A DNA stretch of 64,000 nt from Blautia_A aquisgranensis (GCF_040096615.1 NZ_JBBMEJ010000001.1:186001-250000); one strand, 5' to 3'; positions 46,176 through 56,396 are shown, numbered from the stretch's first letter. The notes: generated by a model not told the origin, from the sequence alone. Translations and numbers: made by a program.

Positions 46176-47471
46176 ATGGCAAAAGGATCTGTAAGAAAAA
46201 AAGGAAAGAAATGGTACTACCGCTTCTATGTAGAGGACGCAAGCGGCAATCTTGTTCAGAAAGAATGCGTTGGAACAGAAAGCAAAAGTGAAACTGAAAA
46301 GCTGCTCCGTCAGGCAATGGATGATTATGAGAAAAAGAAATTTGTTGCCAAAGCGGAAAATCTCACAGTCGGACAACTTCTGGATGTGTGGGCAGAGGAG
46401 GAATTAAAAACAGGTACGCTCAGCAATGGTACTGTGGAGAATTACCTCGGAACAATCCGAAATATTAAGAAACATCCGCTGGCAGAACGGAAATTAAAAA
46501 ATGTAACCTCTGAGCATTTGCAATCTTTCTTTGATTTGCTTTCCTTCGGGGGAGTTCATCCCGATGGAAAAGAGAGAAAGGGTTACAGCAAAGATTACAT
46601 CCATTCTTTTTCCGCAGTCATGCAGCAGTCTTTCCGCTTTGCAGTATTTCCAAAACAGTATATTACGTTCAATCCCATGCAGTATATTAAACTGCGGTAT
46701 CAGACGGACGAAGTTGATTTGTTTTCGGATGAGGACATGGACGGAAATATCCAACCAATTTCACGAGAAGATTATGAAAGACTGCTTGCGTATCTTCAAA
46801 AAAAGAACCCAGCCGCAATACTTCCAATCCAGATAGCCTATTATGCCGGGCTTCGTATTGGAGAAGCCTGTGGTTTGGCATGGCAGGACGTAAATCTGGA
46901 AGAACAATGCCTTACCATAAGACGCAGCATCCGATATGATGGCTCAAAGCGCAAATATATCATCGGACCAACCAAGCGGAAAAAAGTGAGGATTGTTGAT
47001 TTTGGAGATACGCTGGTAGAGATTTTCCGCAATGCCCGGAAAGAGCAGTTAAAAAATCGAATGCAGTACGGAGAACTTTATCACACGAACTACTACAAAG
47101 AGGTCAAAGAGAAAAACAGAGTGTACTACGAATATTACTGCTTAGACAGAACAGAGGAAGTCCCGGCAGATTATAAAGAAATTTCTTTCGTCTGCTTAAG
47201 ACCGGATGGTTGTCTGGAACTTCCGACTACTTTGGGGACGGTATGCAGAAAGGTGGCAAAAACATTAGAGGGATTTGAAGGCTTTCATTTCCACCAGTTA
47301 CGTCACACCTATACAAGCAACCTTTTGGCAAATGGAGCTGCTCCAAAAGATGTGCAGGAATTATTAGGACACTCAGATGTAAGTACCACAATGAATGTCT
47401 ATGCTCACTCCACAAGAGATGCGAAACGAAAATCGGTTCGGCTTCTTGATAAAGTGGTAGGCAATGATTAA
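46176..47471 (+). CDS. int: Tyrosine recombinase (integrase) of the nested element
   Basis: 431 residues from the start MAKGSVRKKGKKWYYRFYVE after AAGGAG. The N-terminus is an arm-type AP2-like DNA-binding domain, followed by a SAM-like core-binding domain (about 60-175). The catalytic domain shows R in YYAGLRIGEACGLAW, HQLRHTYTS, a late H in LLGHSDVSTT and the nucleophile in MNVYAHSTR. All key residues are present. It should integrate and excise the element carrying xis, the regulator and the MobA/MobL relaxase. Arm-like repeats follow the gene. Confidence 0.92.
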   Translation: MAKGSVRKKGKKWYYRFYVEDASGNLVQKECVGTESKSETEKLLRQAMDDYEKKKFVAKAENLTVGQLLDVWAEEELKTGTLSNGTVENYLGTIRNIKKHPLAERKLKNVTSEHLQSFFDLLSFGGVHPDGKERKGYSKDYIHSFSAVMQQSFRFAVFPKQYITFNPMQYIKLRYQTDEVDLFSDEDMDGNIQPISREDYERLLAYLQKKNPAAILPIQIAYYAGLRIGEACGLAWQDVNLEEQCLTIRRSIRYDGSKRKYIIGPTKRKKVRIVDFGDTLVEIFRNARKEQLKNRMQYGELYHTNYYKEVKEKNRVYYEYYCLDRTEEVPADYKEISFVCLRPDGCLELPTTLGTVCRKVAKTLEGFEGFHFHQLRHTYTSNLLANGAAPKDVQELLGHSDVSTTMNVYAHSTRDAKRKSVRLLDKVVGND

Positions 47472-47477
47472 AAAAAA

Positions 47478-47526
47478 TTCCCTTATTTCCCTTGTGATTA
47501 TCTCATAAGGGCAAAAATAAGGGAAA
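47478..47526. repeat. Arm-type repeats downstream of the integrase
   Basis: TTCCCTT at 47478-47484, TTTCCCTT at 47486-47493 and the inverse AAGGGAAA at 47519-47526. Such clusters near an integrase end are typical arm-binding sites. A similar cluster is at 38046-38122. Confidence 0.6.
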
Positions 47527-47732
47527 CTACATATCATTTCACTAATGGACAGGCAGGAAAGCCTATAAAATGGGGAAAGTTAGAGGAATAATTATATAAA
47601 TTCCAGTTTGTCTAATTGTTTCCATCTGTTATTCTAGACGCCAAATGTGTCAAATATGTTTCAAACAAATCCAAATTGACACGCTCTTTCAACAAGGAAA
47701 TTATATCATTGAACACACATTTTTTCAACTAT
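47527..47732. other. Non-coding junction between the nested element and element II backbone
   Basis: About 200 AT-rich bases without a gene. The right attachment site of the tyrosine integrase should lie here, but I found no matching direct repeat on the other side. Confidence 0.35.
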
Positions 47733-48011
47733 TTACCTCTGCATATTATACTGCTTCATCTGTGTTCTTTTTAGTTCTCTGTATTTATCATCGAGCTTTC
47801 TCGGCTTACGATAATTCACGCATGATTTCGGCATGGAATAGGTCTTATCAATATCTGTTTCGCCTACCAGCTTATAAACCTCTGGGAACGCAATAACTAA
47901 TGCGTCAAGTTTCCTCATAACTGCCTTATCTCGGGTATAAACAACTGCTCTCTGCTCCCCTGCATTGAAATTGATAACTGTCTCCTGCTCATACTTTGAT
48001 AAACTGCCCAT
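47733..48011 (-). CDS. Conserved-looking small protein of unknown function
   Basis: 92 residues, MGSLSKYEQETVINFNAGEQ then RAVVYTRDKAVMRKLDALVI and a basic end (RKLDDKYRELKRTQMKQYNM). GAAAGGAG lies before the start. It is probably a real gene of the element II backbone, with an alpha/beta pattern in the first half, but I do not recognise the family. It lies between the nested element and the serine recombinase. Confidence 0.7.
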   Translation of the reverse strand: MGSLSKYEQETVINFNAGEQRAVVYTRDKAVMRKLDALVIAFPEVYKLVGETDIDKTYSMPKSCVNYRKPRKLDDKYRELKRTQMKQYNMQR

Positions 48012-48416
48012 TAAATCACTCCTTTCTCTCAGGTTTGTATTTTTGACGACTCTAGACTCGTACTTTTGACGGGCAAATAATAAAGCCTGCCGTAGGCAGG
48101 CGGATAGGATGGGATAGGATAAGATTGAGATGGTATATCTCTTTTTTATCTTTTTATTTTATTCTTTTCTTTGGTTCTTTCTTTTCTGCTTTTCTTTTTC
48201 TCTTTTTTCTCTAGGAAGAGGAAGAGAAGGAAGGGGAAGGGAAGGTTGCACTGACAAGACCACAAAAAAGACATCCACTACAAACATGTTCCACTGTCCG
48301 TTTTGAATGCCTTTTTATTCTGATTTCGCTCGTTAATTATCGGAGCAAAATCAATCCATATTATTCACTTGATAATTTCCTCGTCTGCCATTTTCACAAT
48401 CGCAAATTCACGATAA
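48012..48416. other. Non-coding stretch with repeats and a pyrimidine/purine switch
   Basis: Contains two TTTTGACG copies (48042-48075), a 7-pair hairpin GCCTGCC with GGCAGGC (48085-48101), repeats of GGATAGGA (48101-48121), then about 90 bases of nearly pure T/C that switch at about 48211 to about 37 bases of nearly pure G/A. No gene is visible. Confidence 0.5.
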
Positions 48417-50261
48417 TTATTGCCCTACTGCCTTTGCTTTCTCCGCTTCTATTTCTGCCCACGCTTTCCTCGCTTCTTCTCTTTTTCGTGCCATATATTT
48501 GCGGTTACTTGCTCGCTTTTTCTCCAGTTTTTCCTGCCTTTTAGCTTCTGCCAGCTTCTCTTCTTCCGTCAGCTCCACAACCACTTCAGGAACTACAAAT
48601 CTACCGATATAATTCAAATAAATATCTACATCCTGCGTTCTGTTTGCACCACTTCCAACTGCCTTATAAACCATGATTTTATCAACAAATTCATTCAATA
48701 TGGCTGGTGTCAGTTCCTCGAATGTCGTATGCTTTTTTACAAGTTCCATGAACACATCCACATCCGTTTTCTTAGCACTCATGCCCTCTAATTCAGCATT
48801 ATCTCTGTCAATATCCTCTTCCAACGCTTCAAGCTCCGACTCATAATCACTTAGCATGGCATTGAAGCGTTTATCGTTCAATTTACCGCTGATATTATCC
48901 TCATACAGCTTCTTTATCAGACGATTGACTTCATTCACTCGTTTCTGCTTTTTGGCAAGCCTTTTCTCCAGTCTGACAGATAATTCTCCCTGCTGTTCTT
49001 CAGAGATACTGCATACCGTTTCCCTAAACTCTGCTTCATTTTCCACCGCATAATCACAAGTTCTTTTTATGGTTTCCAACACAAGCGTTTCCAACGCCTT
49101 TGTGGTAATGGAATGACTGCAACACAATTTTTCATAACGCTGTCTACCTCTTATATTGTTGGAGCAATCGTACCTATCTTCGGGTGCATGATATATCATC
49201 TCCCCTGCCTTAAAATAATTTTTTTTCCATATTCCCTGCGCATTTCTGTGATGATACATTTTTGCTCCACAATCTGCACAAAACACTTTACCGGTAAGAG
49301 GATTATTCTCCTCAAATACACCTTTTCTTCTTGGAGTATCTAACAGCTTCTGCACTGTTTCCCATGTATGCTTGTCGATAATCGGTTCTTGGGTATCTTC
49401 AAAGATAATCCATTCGGATGAGTCTACTTTAGTAGGTCGCTTATCCTTGTACGACTCCTTTTTTGTTCTAAAATTAACAGTACATCCAGTGTATTCCATT
49501 CTTGTTAATATGGTCTTAACAGTGCCACCTCTCCACATATACGGATGTTCCATATCAAATGACTTTATATTAACTCCCCTGCCACGAATACCCAAATAAT
49601 ATTCGGGTCTTTCCACCTTATCCTCTGCCAGTTCCCTTGCAATCTGATAGGGTCCTTTCCCATTCAGACACATATTAAATATCCTACGAACAACCTCGGC
49701 AGCTTCTTCATCAATTACCCATTTATCGGGGTTTTCTGCACTCTTTTTATATCCATAGCAACAGCGGTTGGTTGTATGTGCTTTCCCACTCATACCTCTT
49801 GCCTTTAATACCGTTGTTATCTTCCGACTGGTATCACGCACATACCACTCGTTCATAATGTTCAAGAATGGGGCAAATTCTGCACTCTCCCTGCGCTCGC
49901 TGTCAACACCATTGGAAATCGCTATAAAATGCACTCCCTTTTCCCGAAACATGACTTCTGTGTAAAATCCTACTTGCAAATAATCTCTACCGATACGGCT
50001 CATGTCCTTGACAATGACTGTTCCCACCTTGCCAGCTTCAATATCCGCAAGCATTCTCTTCCAGTCGGGTCTGTCAAAGTTTGTACCAGTCCATCCATCA
50101 TCCGTGTAATGCTCGATATTCTCATACCCATGCTGTTCTGCATACTGTGTCAACATCCGCTTCTGATTGACGATACTGTTTGACTCTCCCTGCACCTCAT
50201 CATCCTTTGAGAGTCGCTCGTATAAAGCTGTGATTTTAAATCTCTTATCCTTGATTTTCAT
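48417..50261 (-). CDS. Large serine recombinase of element II (TnpX/TndX-like)
   Basis: 614 residues from the ATG at 50261, which follows AAAGGAGC. The catalytic domain begins ITALYERLSKDDEVQGESNS with the nucleophile serine, continues DGWTGTNFDRPDW, and has VKDMSRIGRDYLQVG with catalytic arginines. The recombinase domain (YGYKKSAENPDKWVID) and zinc ribbon (FCADCGAKMYHH) follow, then a long coiled coil and basic tail. All parts are present, so this recombinase is probably active. It starts 60 bases inside the right end of element II, whose ends both contain the expected GA dinucleotide. Confidence 0.92.
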   Translation of the reverse strand: MKIKDKRFKITALYERLSKDDEVQGESNSIVNQKRMLTQYAEQHGYENIEHYTDDGWTGTNFDRPDWKRMLADIEAGKVGTVIVKDMSRIGRDYLQVGFYTEVMFREKGVHFIAISNGVDSERRESAEFAPFLNIMNEWYVRDTSRKITTVLKARGMSGKAHTTNRCCYGYKKSAENPDKWVIDEEAAEVVRRIFNMCLNGKGPYQIARELAEDKVERPEYYLGIRGRGVNIKSFDMEHPYMWRGGTVKTILTRMEYTGCTVNFRTKKESYKDKRPTKVDSSEWIIFEDTQEPIIDKHTWETVQKLLDTPRRKGVFEENNPLTGKVFCADCGAKMYHHRNAQGIWKKNYFKAGEMIYHAPEDRYDCSNNIRGRQRYEKLCCSHSITTKALETLVLETIKRTCDYAVENEAEFRETVCSISEEQQGELSVRLEKRLAKKQKRVNEVNRLIKKLYEDNISGKLNDKRFNAMLSDYESELEALEEDIDRDNAELEGMSAKKTDVDVFMELVKKHTTFEELTPAILNEFVDKIMVYKAVGSGANRTQDVDIYLNYIGRFVVPEVVVELTEEEKLAEAKRQEKLEKKRASNRKYMARKREEARKAWAEIEAEKAKAVGQ

Positions 50262-50321
50262 TGCTATCCTGCTCCTTTGCATTTTGAATATTTCCACTGC
50301 CTACTCTCAAAGTGTATTACA

Positions 50322-51739
50322 TCCGTATAATGTTTCGGCGGTGCTGTAAAATGTTCACTAAATTTTACAACAACACATTCAAATACCTGTCCTATTTTTA
50401 TATCTGGAAAATCACTTTCCTCCTCTTCTGGCTTTTCTGCATTTTTCCCATATGATTTAAAGAATCGTTCTTCCACTTCTTTCCATCCATATTGGAGAAC
50501 ATTCTTTCCAGATGCAGTAAACAGTTCTCCATGACAGGAAATTTCAGTCTTAATACTCTCATATATGTATTCCTGTTCCGATGCACATAATAACTTTGAT
50601 GCAATCAGCATGAGAATTTCCTTTTCTCCACCCGGAAGTGCTTTTAAATCCATGTTTGTAATTTCTACCGTTGGTATAATTGCATGATGATCTGATACCT
50701 TTTTACTGTTCAAAAGTCTCTTTATATCTGGTTCTGAATCCTTTATTGACATTTCAGGAAACATACTATTTACTGCCCCGACAACCAGAAGAGCATTTTC
50801 TTCCATATCATCTGTAAGATATTGGCTATCCGTCCTTGGATACGTCACCAGTTTCTTCTCATAAAGGCTTTGGGTATAGTCCAAGGTTTGCTGTGCCGTA
50901 AATCCAAGAAGACGATTTGCTTCCCTCTGTAATGTGGTCAGATCATATAATTTCGGCGGCTGTACCTTTTTCTTCTCTTTCTTTACTGAAAGAATCTGTG
51001 CAGTTTCATCCTTCATATCCTCCATCATCTGAACGGCAGCACTTTTCTCTTTTATCCGGTTGCTTACAGCATCCAATCCATCCATCAGAAGATGAACCAG
51101 ATAATACTTCTCTTTCTGGAAGTTCTCGATACTCTTTTCCCGTTCCACCAGCATTGCAAGTGTAGGTGTCTGCACCCGACCTACAATCAACCGATGGTGG
51201 TACAGCACCGTAAACAGTCTGGTGGCATTAATTCCCACCAGCCAGTCTGCTTCACTTCTCGCCACCGCAGAATAATAAAGATTATCATATTCATGTCCAT
51301 CTTTCATCTGCTGAAATCCTTCCAGAATTGCTTTTTCCTCCATGGAAGAAATCCACAGTCTTTTAAAGGGAAGTTTACATTCTGCCTGGTTATATACCAG
51401 ACGGAAAATCAACTCCCCTTCTCTTCCTGCATCTGTTGCACATATAATTTCTGTGACATCTGCTCTGTGAAGCAGTTCCTTTAAAATCTGAAACTGCCCT
51501 TTGGTACTTTCTTTAATCTGATATTTCCAATTCTCCGGGATCATGGGAAGTGTCTCATATTTCCATGCTTTCCAGTCATTCCGGTACTGATCTGCACTGG
51601 CCAGTTCAATTAAATGCCCAATACACCAGGAAACCAGATACTCTTTTCCTTCCAGGTAGCCATCTTTTACGTTTGTGGCATGAAGCACCTTCGCAATGTT
51701 TCTGGCTACGCTGGGTTTTTCCGCAATTACAAGCTGCAA
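50322..51739 (-). pseudogene. topB: N-terminal fragment of topoisomerase III, cut by element II
   Basis: About 472 residues from a TTG start at 51739 (LQLVIAEKPSVARNIAKVLH) with AAAGGAGA upstream. The Toprim motif ATDAGREGELIF and the active-site tyrosine in KLVTYPRTDSQYL are present. At KHYT the frame runs into the element and ends 14 codons later. The missing C-terminus is at 32971-33657. A type IA topoisomerase decatenates single strands and is a standard gene of this ICE family. The truncated product keeps the active site but lacks the zinc-ribbon DNA-binding end. Confidence 0.9.
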
Positions 51740-51787
51740 TTTTCTATCTCCTTTCTGCACCTGTCGCTGTAATTAAGTGAAACAAAG

Positions 51788-53284
51788 TTATTCCTCTGAT
51801 TCTTCGTCTTCTACTTCACCTTCCATTTCATATTCTTCTAATTCTTCATCATCCTCACGAATTGTATCTTCCTCCTCATCGTCGTCCTCGTCCTCTTCAT
51901 AATCAAAAGAAGTATTTCTTCCTTTCATAAATTTCCAATAATAGTAAGCACCACAAACTCCTGCCAGAACTAGCAGCATTAATAAAATCGTGCCGGAATT
52001 ATTGCTTTTCTTCTCAGGTTCTTCCTCTTCTTCCGGTATGATTGTAACTTCTGGTTCCGGTGTCTCTGTGATTTTCTCCGTTTCAAGTGGCAGTGCAGAT
52101 TCTGCAATAGCCTGGTTCTGTGGAAGTGTGACCATGTTGGTATCCGTAAAGTTCAAAAGATCATTTTCGCCTACCTCTGTAAGAAGATAAACATTTTCAT
52201 CCGTTTTATCCTTATCTACAATCAGATAAAAAACCTTATCACTTTTTGTCTTGATCGTATAAAATTCCTTTCCCCCTTTGTCCTGAACTGTTCCTGTTGT
52301 CATGCCGGAAGCATAACTTTCTCCCTGCACCCGTCCGGTATCTGCTTCTGTATCCGTTTCATTTCCTGTGTTTTCTGGTTCTGTTGGTGCAGTAGCAGTC
52401 TCGTTCGTTGTCTGATGTTCCGTTACGGTTGCCGTAGCACTGGTGGGCTTACTTGCAGTTCCATCGGCTGGCAAAGAAGCTGCATTCTGCTCCGTTCCGG
52501 AAACCTCTGTATTCTCTTTTACTGCATCTGGATTTTCATAATAAGGGTTTCCTACTTTATAGATCTCTGACATATTTCCTGCTTTGTCTTTTGCCTGCAG
52601 GGTAAAGTATTCATAGGAAGTATCCGCTTTTTGCAAACGGACATTTAACGTATTATTCGTCAGTTCTGTGAATTCATTTCCATTGACATACAAAGCAGCA
52701 ATTCCCGATTCCGCATCAACTCCCTGCACGATCAGTATCCCATTCTTCGCAGCCGCAATAATAGTTGGTTTGGTTTTATCAAAACACTCTATGTAACGAT
52801 TCTGCTCATAAGTATTTCCATTCTGATCGGTAACTCTCACATAAACACTACAATTAGAAGAGATGGATACTTCCATATTTCCGGTTATGTCTGACCATCC
52901 TCCATTTTCTGAAAGTCTTGCTTCTACTTTTGCAATAGAAAAAGCACCTGTATTCTTTGTATCTTCCACTTGAATTTTTACGGTTGCCGTATCTGTCTGC
53001 CAGCCTTCGGGTTCTGTAAAGGTAATCCCTACTTCCGGTGTTTCCGTCACATCATTTCCTGCATCTTCCTGTGCCTGTTCCACTGGATCTGCATGAATTT
53101 CAACTTCTGATCCATCTGAAAAATCAACATCTTCCGGGCTGCTTTCTTCTGATGATTCCACTTCTACATTATCTGCCCATACAGTCAGACTTCCGGGCGA
53201 ACTATAAAAGAAAGCTCCTGCCGGAAGTCCTGCTAACGTAGCTGCGGTTAAAAATACAGCTGCTCTTTTATGAAATTTCTTCAT
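51788..53284 (-). CDS. DUF4366-type surface protein
   Basis: 498 residues from the ATG at 53284 (MKKFHKRAAVFLTAATLAGL) with AAAAGGAG upstream. A signal peptide ends near residue 37. An acidic region is followed by Ig-like bacterial repeats (GITFTEPEGWQTDTATVKIQ, TKPTIIAAAKNGI), a T-rich linker, and the DUF4366 domain (GKEFYTIKTKSDKVFYLIVD). One membrane helix lies near 415-437, then a strongly acidic cytoplasmic tail. It is a one-pass protein displayed outside the cell and is a regular member of this conjugation module; the exact role is unknown. The start overlaps the DUF4315 gene by 17 bases. Confidence 0.85.
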   Translation of the reverse strand: MKKFHKRAAVFLTAATLAGLPAGAFFYSSPGSLTVWADNVEVESSEESSPEDVDFSDGSEVEIHADPVEQAQEDAGNDVTETPEVGITFTEPEGWQTDTATVKIQVEDTKNTGAFSIAKVEARLSENGGWSDITGNMEVSISSNCSVYVRVTDQNGNTYEQNRYIECFDKTKPTIIAAAKNGILIVQGVDAESGIAALYVNGNEFTELTNNTLNVRLQKADTSYEYFTLQAKDKAGNMSEIYKVGNPYYENPDAVKENTEVSGTEQNAASLPADGTASKPTSATATVTEHQTTNETATAPTEPENTGNETDTEADTGRVQGESYASGMTTGTVQDKGGKEFYTIKTKSDKVFYLIVDKDKTDENVYLLTEVGENDLLNFTDTNMVTLPQNQAIAESALPLETEKITETPEPEVTIIPEEEEEPEKKSNNSGTILLMLLVLAGVCGAYYYWKFMKGRNTSFDYEEDEDDDEEEDTIREDDEELEEYEMEGEVEDEESEE

Positions 53285-53516
53285 TTTCTGTCTGCTCCTT
53301 TTCTCTGGTTTCCAATATCTTTTTTTGTTCCTCCTTGCTGATATCAATCATCAACTGAAGTTCCTCTGCGGAAACTCCATTGCTTCGGATAATTTTCAGA
53401 TACTCCATATCCTCTGCCTGTTTCTTCTGTTCTTCCAGATCCCTTGCTTTTTTCTGTAGCTTTTCAATCTTAACGTAGGTTCTTGCAAGTTCTTCTTTTA
53501 TTCGTTCAATGTTCAA
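53268..53516 (-). CDS. DUF4315-type small coiled-coil protein
   Basis: 82 residues, MNIERIKEELARTYVKIEKL to EKEQTENEEIS. Almost entirely helical, with the NGVSAEELQLMIDISKE segment characteristic of DUF4315. It lies between the cell-wall hydrolase and DUF4366 genes, as in other CTn-type elements. A GGAGGGG site precedes it. Function unknown. Confidence 0.85.
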   Translation of the reverse strand: MNIERIKEELARTYVKIEKLQKKARDLEEQKKQAEDMEYLKIIRSNGVSAEELQLMIDISKEEQKKILETREKEQTENEEIS

Positions 53517-53528
53517 ATACGCCCCTCC

Positions 53529-56369
53529 TTATGGCCTGCCAAAAGCATAAAAATGAGACTGCCAGTATGCAGAATTAATGGACGTATACTGAATTGGATT
53601 TCCACAATGGATCATCTGTCCATCTCCGGCATAAATTCCTACGTGGGTAACCGGCTCTCCCGCATCATACGTCCCAGTGAAAAAGATAATATCTCCTGGC
53701 CTTGCTTCTTCTGGTGATACAGGCATACAAATGTCATAAATTCCCTGTGCAGTAAGTCTTCCCATATTGCAGACACCCGAATTGGTAAACACATAGCTTA
53801 CAAAACCAGAACAGTCAAAAGAAGTCTCCGGGCTGGAACCGCCCCATACATACGGCATACCAAGATATTTGTCTGCTTCCGCAAATAATCTCCGCACAGT
53901 CTCATCATCATAACTGCCGCCTCCACCATACAGCCCGCTATCTCCGGTACTGATATAAAAAACAGGATTATAATATTCCCCATCTTTGACCAGTTCCAAA
54001 TATAACTGGCTTCCGGTTGCACTTCCTGTACTTCCCGTTGTACCAATTACAGTATCTGTTGTTACTTCCTGACCATTTGCTACCGAAATGCTCTGCAGAT
54101 AAGCGTATTTAATCTGCACACCTTTTTTATCCTGCGTAACTACATAATTTCCAAAAGTTCCGCTATATCCTACATCTACAACAAAACCATTCATCGCTGA
54201 CTTCACTTCTGTTCCCTGTCGTACATTAACCGTCACACCTCTGTGAAGTTGTGTCTGCCCGGTTCCATTGTTTACAGAATACCCATAATAGGTACTGATA
54301 TAGGCATACCAGTTTAACTCAACCGGAGTTTTATATGTCTGTAAATTTCCTCTGTTGGAATAGACCTCTTCATAAATTTCCTGCTCATCCTCTTCCATTC
54401 TGGACAGAATAACACTTCTAAGCGGTTTTGCCTGAACAGAAACATTCAGTACATCTGCAGTTACTGTACGGGTAACTTCCACAGAGTTCTGATTGCCCTC
54501 TGCCAGAAAACATTCCCAGGTCTGATGACCATGTGCCTCAGCTACTGCGTGATTATCATAATAAACATCAAACTGGACACCATACTGGGCAAAGTTTCCA
54601 GTATCTTCTACGGTGTACTCAATCCCATTCATCACTACTTTCGTCCCCATTGGAAGAAATGGGTTTGCAGCATCAACCGCAAGCGTATGATTAGCCTGTG
54701 GCATTGCCCCTGAAGCAGTTGGTCCTCCACTCCACACGCCACAGCAGATAGGACAGTTACAGTATCCACTGGTCACAACATTTCCCAATGACTGCCCTAC
54801 CTGTATTGTAGATGTTTCCTGCCGGGTTTCACTTTTTTCCTCTACGGTGATTCCGTACTGTAAAGAAAAAATTGTTTCCAGTTCTCCTTTTATCTCATCA
54901 AACTTAAAATCCCCATACCTGGCAGTCAGATAACTGATCAATGTATGGGGATCATGGCCGATTTCACCAATGTTATATCTGTATTCATCTTTTCCTGGAT
55001 ACCGGGCTTCCATCTGGTTTATTTTCTGTTGAAGACTGGCTTCCAACTGCGTATAATACAACTCTGCTTTTTCAATTTCGTCCGAATCCGCAATGTAACT
55101 GGAAGCGATTACCGTAGAAATTCCATTAGAAAACATAGCCGAACAGGAAGCAAATCCTGTCATTACGGAAAGAAGCAAAATCAATAACAACCCCATTGAG
55201 ATCAGAGTAGTTACATTTCTTACAAATACTTCCTGTGCCTTTCTTGCAATTTTAGTAGCAAGATTTACTGACCGGATTGAGGTGTCTTTTGTTTCTTTTG
55301 CAATCTTCCCAGCCCGGTATGCCATCTGATACTCTCGCTTAATCCTCTGCTTCTGTATTAATTTTCTGATCAGCTTTTTCTGCATCTCTGGATGTTCTTC
55401 CAGATATTTCTGATATTGATACCTGGATGCACTCTTCCAGGCTCTTTTCTCTAAACGGTTTTCTTTATGTATCTGACTGCGGTTCTTCCGGATATTTCTA
55501 CTGCTATGTTCCTGTAATATCCACTCACCTGAACGCACCAGCTTATGTGCTGCATCTACAGCACTGTTTTCCTCTTCGTCTTCGCCTGCTTTCTGATATA
55601 CTGCATTTTTTAATGCTTTCTTTGGAACAGAAGACAAGGTTTTCTTTTTACCATCCGTTTTCCCTGTTTTTTTGTCGAAATATAAATGGTACTTTACCTT
55701 TGCTTTCTGTTCCTCATTTGTTTTCTTGGTATAAACAGAATCTTTCGGAATTTTGTTCTGCCTCTCAGCTTCCTGTTTTCTTGCAGCCTTATCCACTTCC
55801 TGATAAGTTTTTATTGTTTTTCGGCTATATTTCTGCTTTCCTTTTTTTCGGTTTGTAGAAACATCATTCTTCTCTGCCTGAAAATGTCCTCCATCTGTTT
55901 CAGCCGAAGTTTTCTTTTCTTTCTTCAGACTTCCATCTGTCTCCAGTTTTCCAAACTGCAGTCTCTGCTGTTTCTTTTTCTGTCGCTGATACTGGCTCCT
56001 GTGTTTTTCTTTGCGCTCACGTATTTCTACCGCTGAATCCACAGATACACCTGCAGGCTTGTCCCGATATCTGTACCGTCCCTGTGTTTTTCGTTTTCCC
56101 GGAGGACTGTTTGCAGCCTCTTCTTTTTTGGCAGGATTTCCCTCCTGAACTTTTTCGGAAAATTGTTTCTTTTCAGCTTTTTTATGAGAGTTTTTCTTCT
56201 TTTCAGAAGTAATAAATGCCTGTTCTACATCCTTCTGTTTATAAGGCAACTCCTGATCGCTGTTTGTAACTTTTCTGGTCTCCTTTGTTGCAAGATTTTC
56301 CTCAACCAGACCATTTCTGGTCATACGGCTGACTTTCTTCTCTTTCGCCGTATATTTTTGTTTTCCCAA
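53529..56369 (-). CDS. CD1108-type conjugation hydrolase with 3D, M23-like and NlpC/P60 domains
   Basis: 946 residues from a TTG start at 56369 that follows GAGGTGAGG. Residues 1-370 are very basic and disordered, one membrane helix lies near 385-410, and the rest is outside the cell. In order come a helical segment, a 3D-type domain (SGYCNCPICCGVWSGGPTAS, GTKVVMNGIEYTVEDTGN), an M23-like fold (HRGVTVNVRQGTEVKSAMNG) and a C-terminal NlpC/P60 peptidase with Cys in SFDCSGFVSYVF and His in THVGIYAGDG. It cuts peptidoglycan so that the transfer channel can be assembled, like VirB1. The M23 part lacks an obvious full metal site, so it may be structural. Confidence 0.9.
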   Translation of the reverse strand: MGKQKYTAKEKKVSRMTRNGLVEENLATKETRKVTNSDQELPYKQKDVEQAFITSEKKKNSHKKAEKKQFSEKVQEGNPAKKEEAANSPPGKRKTQGRYRYRDKPAGVSVDSAVEIRERKEKHRSQYQRQKKKQQRLQFGKLETDGSLKKEKKTSAETDGGHFQAEKNDVSTNRKKGKQKYSRKTIKTYQEVDKAARKQEAERQNKIPKDSVYTKKTNEEQKAKVKYHLYFDKKTGKTDGKKKTLSSVPKKALKNAVYQKAGEDEEENSAVDAAHKLVRSGEWILQEHSSRNIRKNRSQIHKENRLEKRAWKSASRYQYQKYLEEHPEMQKKLIRKLIQKQRIKREYQMAYRAGKIAKETKDTSIRSVNLATKIARKAQEVFVRNVTTLISMGLLLILLLSVMTGFASCSAMFSNGISTVIASSYIADSDEIEKAELYYTQLEASLQQKINQMEARYPGKDEYRYNIGEIGHDPHTLISYLTARYGDFKFDEIKGELETIFSLQYGITVEEKSETRQETSTIQVGQSLGNVVTSGYCNCPICCGVWSGGPTASGAMPQANHTLAVDAANPFLPMGTKVVMNGIEYTVEDTGNFAQYGVQFDVYYDNHAVAEAHGHQTWECFLAEGNQNSVEVTRTVTADVLNVSVQAKPLRSVILSRMEEDEQEIYEEVYSNRGNLQTYKTPVELNWYAYISTYYGYSVNNGTGQTQLHRGVTVNVRQGTEVKSAMNGFVVDVGYSGTFGNYVVTQDKKGVQIKYAYLQSISVANGQEVTTDTVIGTTGSTGSATGSQLYLELVKDGEYYNPVFYISTGDSGLYGGGGSYDDETVRRLFAEADKYLGMPYVWGGSSPETSFDCSGFVSYVFTNSGVCNMGRLTAQGIYDICMPVSPEEARPGDIIFFTGTYDAGEPVTHVGIYAGDGQMIHCGNPIQYTSINSAYWQSHFYAFGRP

Positions 56370-56396
56370 TGTACCTCACCTCTGCTTTTTTGTCCG

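Larger units (their letters stand above)
33656..50323. mobile_element. Element II: Tn4451-like mobilizable element carrying ANT(6)
   Basis: It splits topB; the gene is restored when the TC/GA at 33656-33657 is recombined with that at 50322-50323, giving 16,666 bp. A complete serine recombinase starts about 60 bases inside the right end and tnpW lies about 30 bases inside the left end. Imperfect inverted repeats of about 25 bases (sharing TTTG, GTAGG and GTGGA) lie at about 33668-33693 and 50280-50312. Contents are a relaxase with oriT-like site, aminoglycoside and nucleoside enzymes, a two-component system, and a second element with a tyrosine integrase. Confidence 0.85.

Noticed and set aside
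41500..47700. Exact attachment sites of the tyrosine integrase element
   Set aside because: No convincing direct repeat was found on both sides, so only arm-type clusters are reported.
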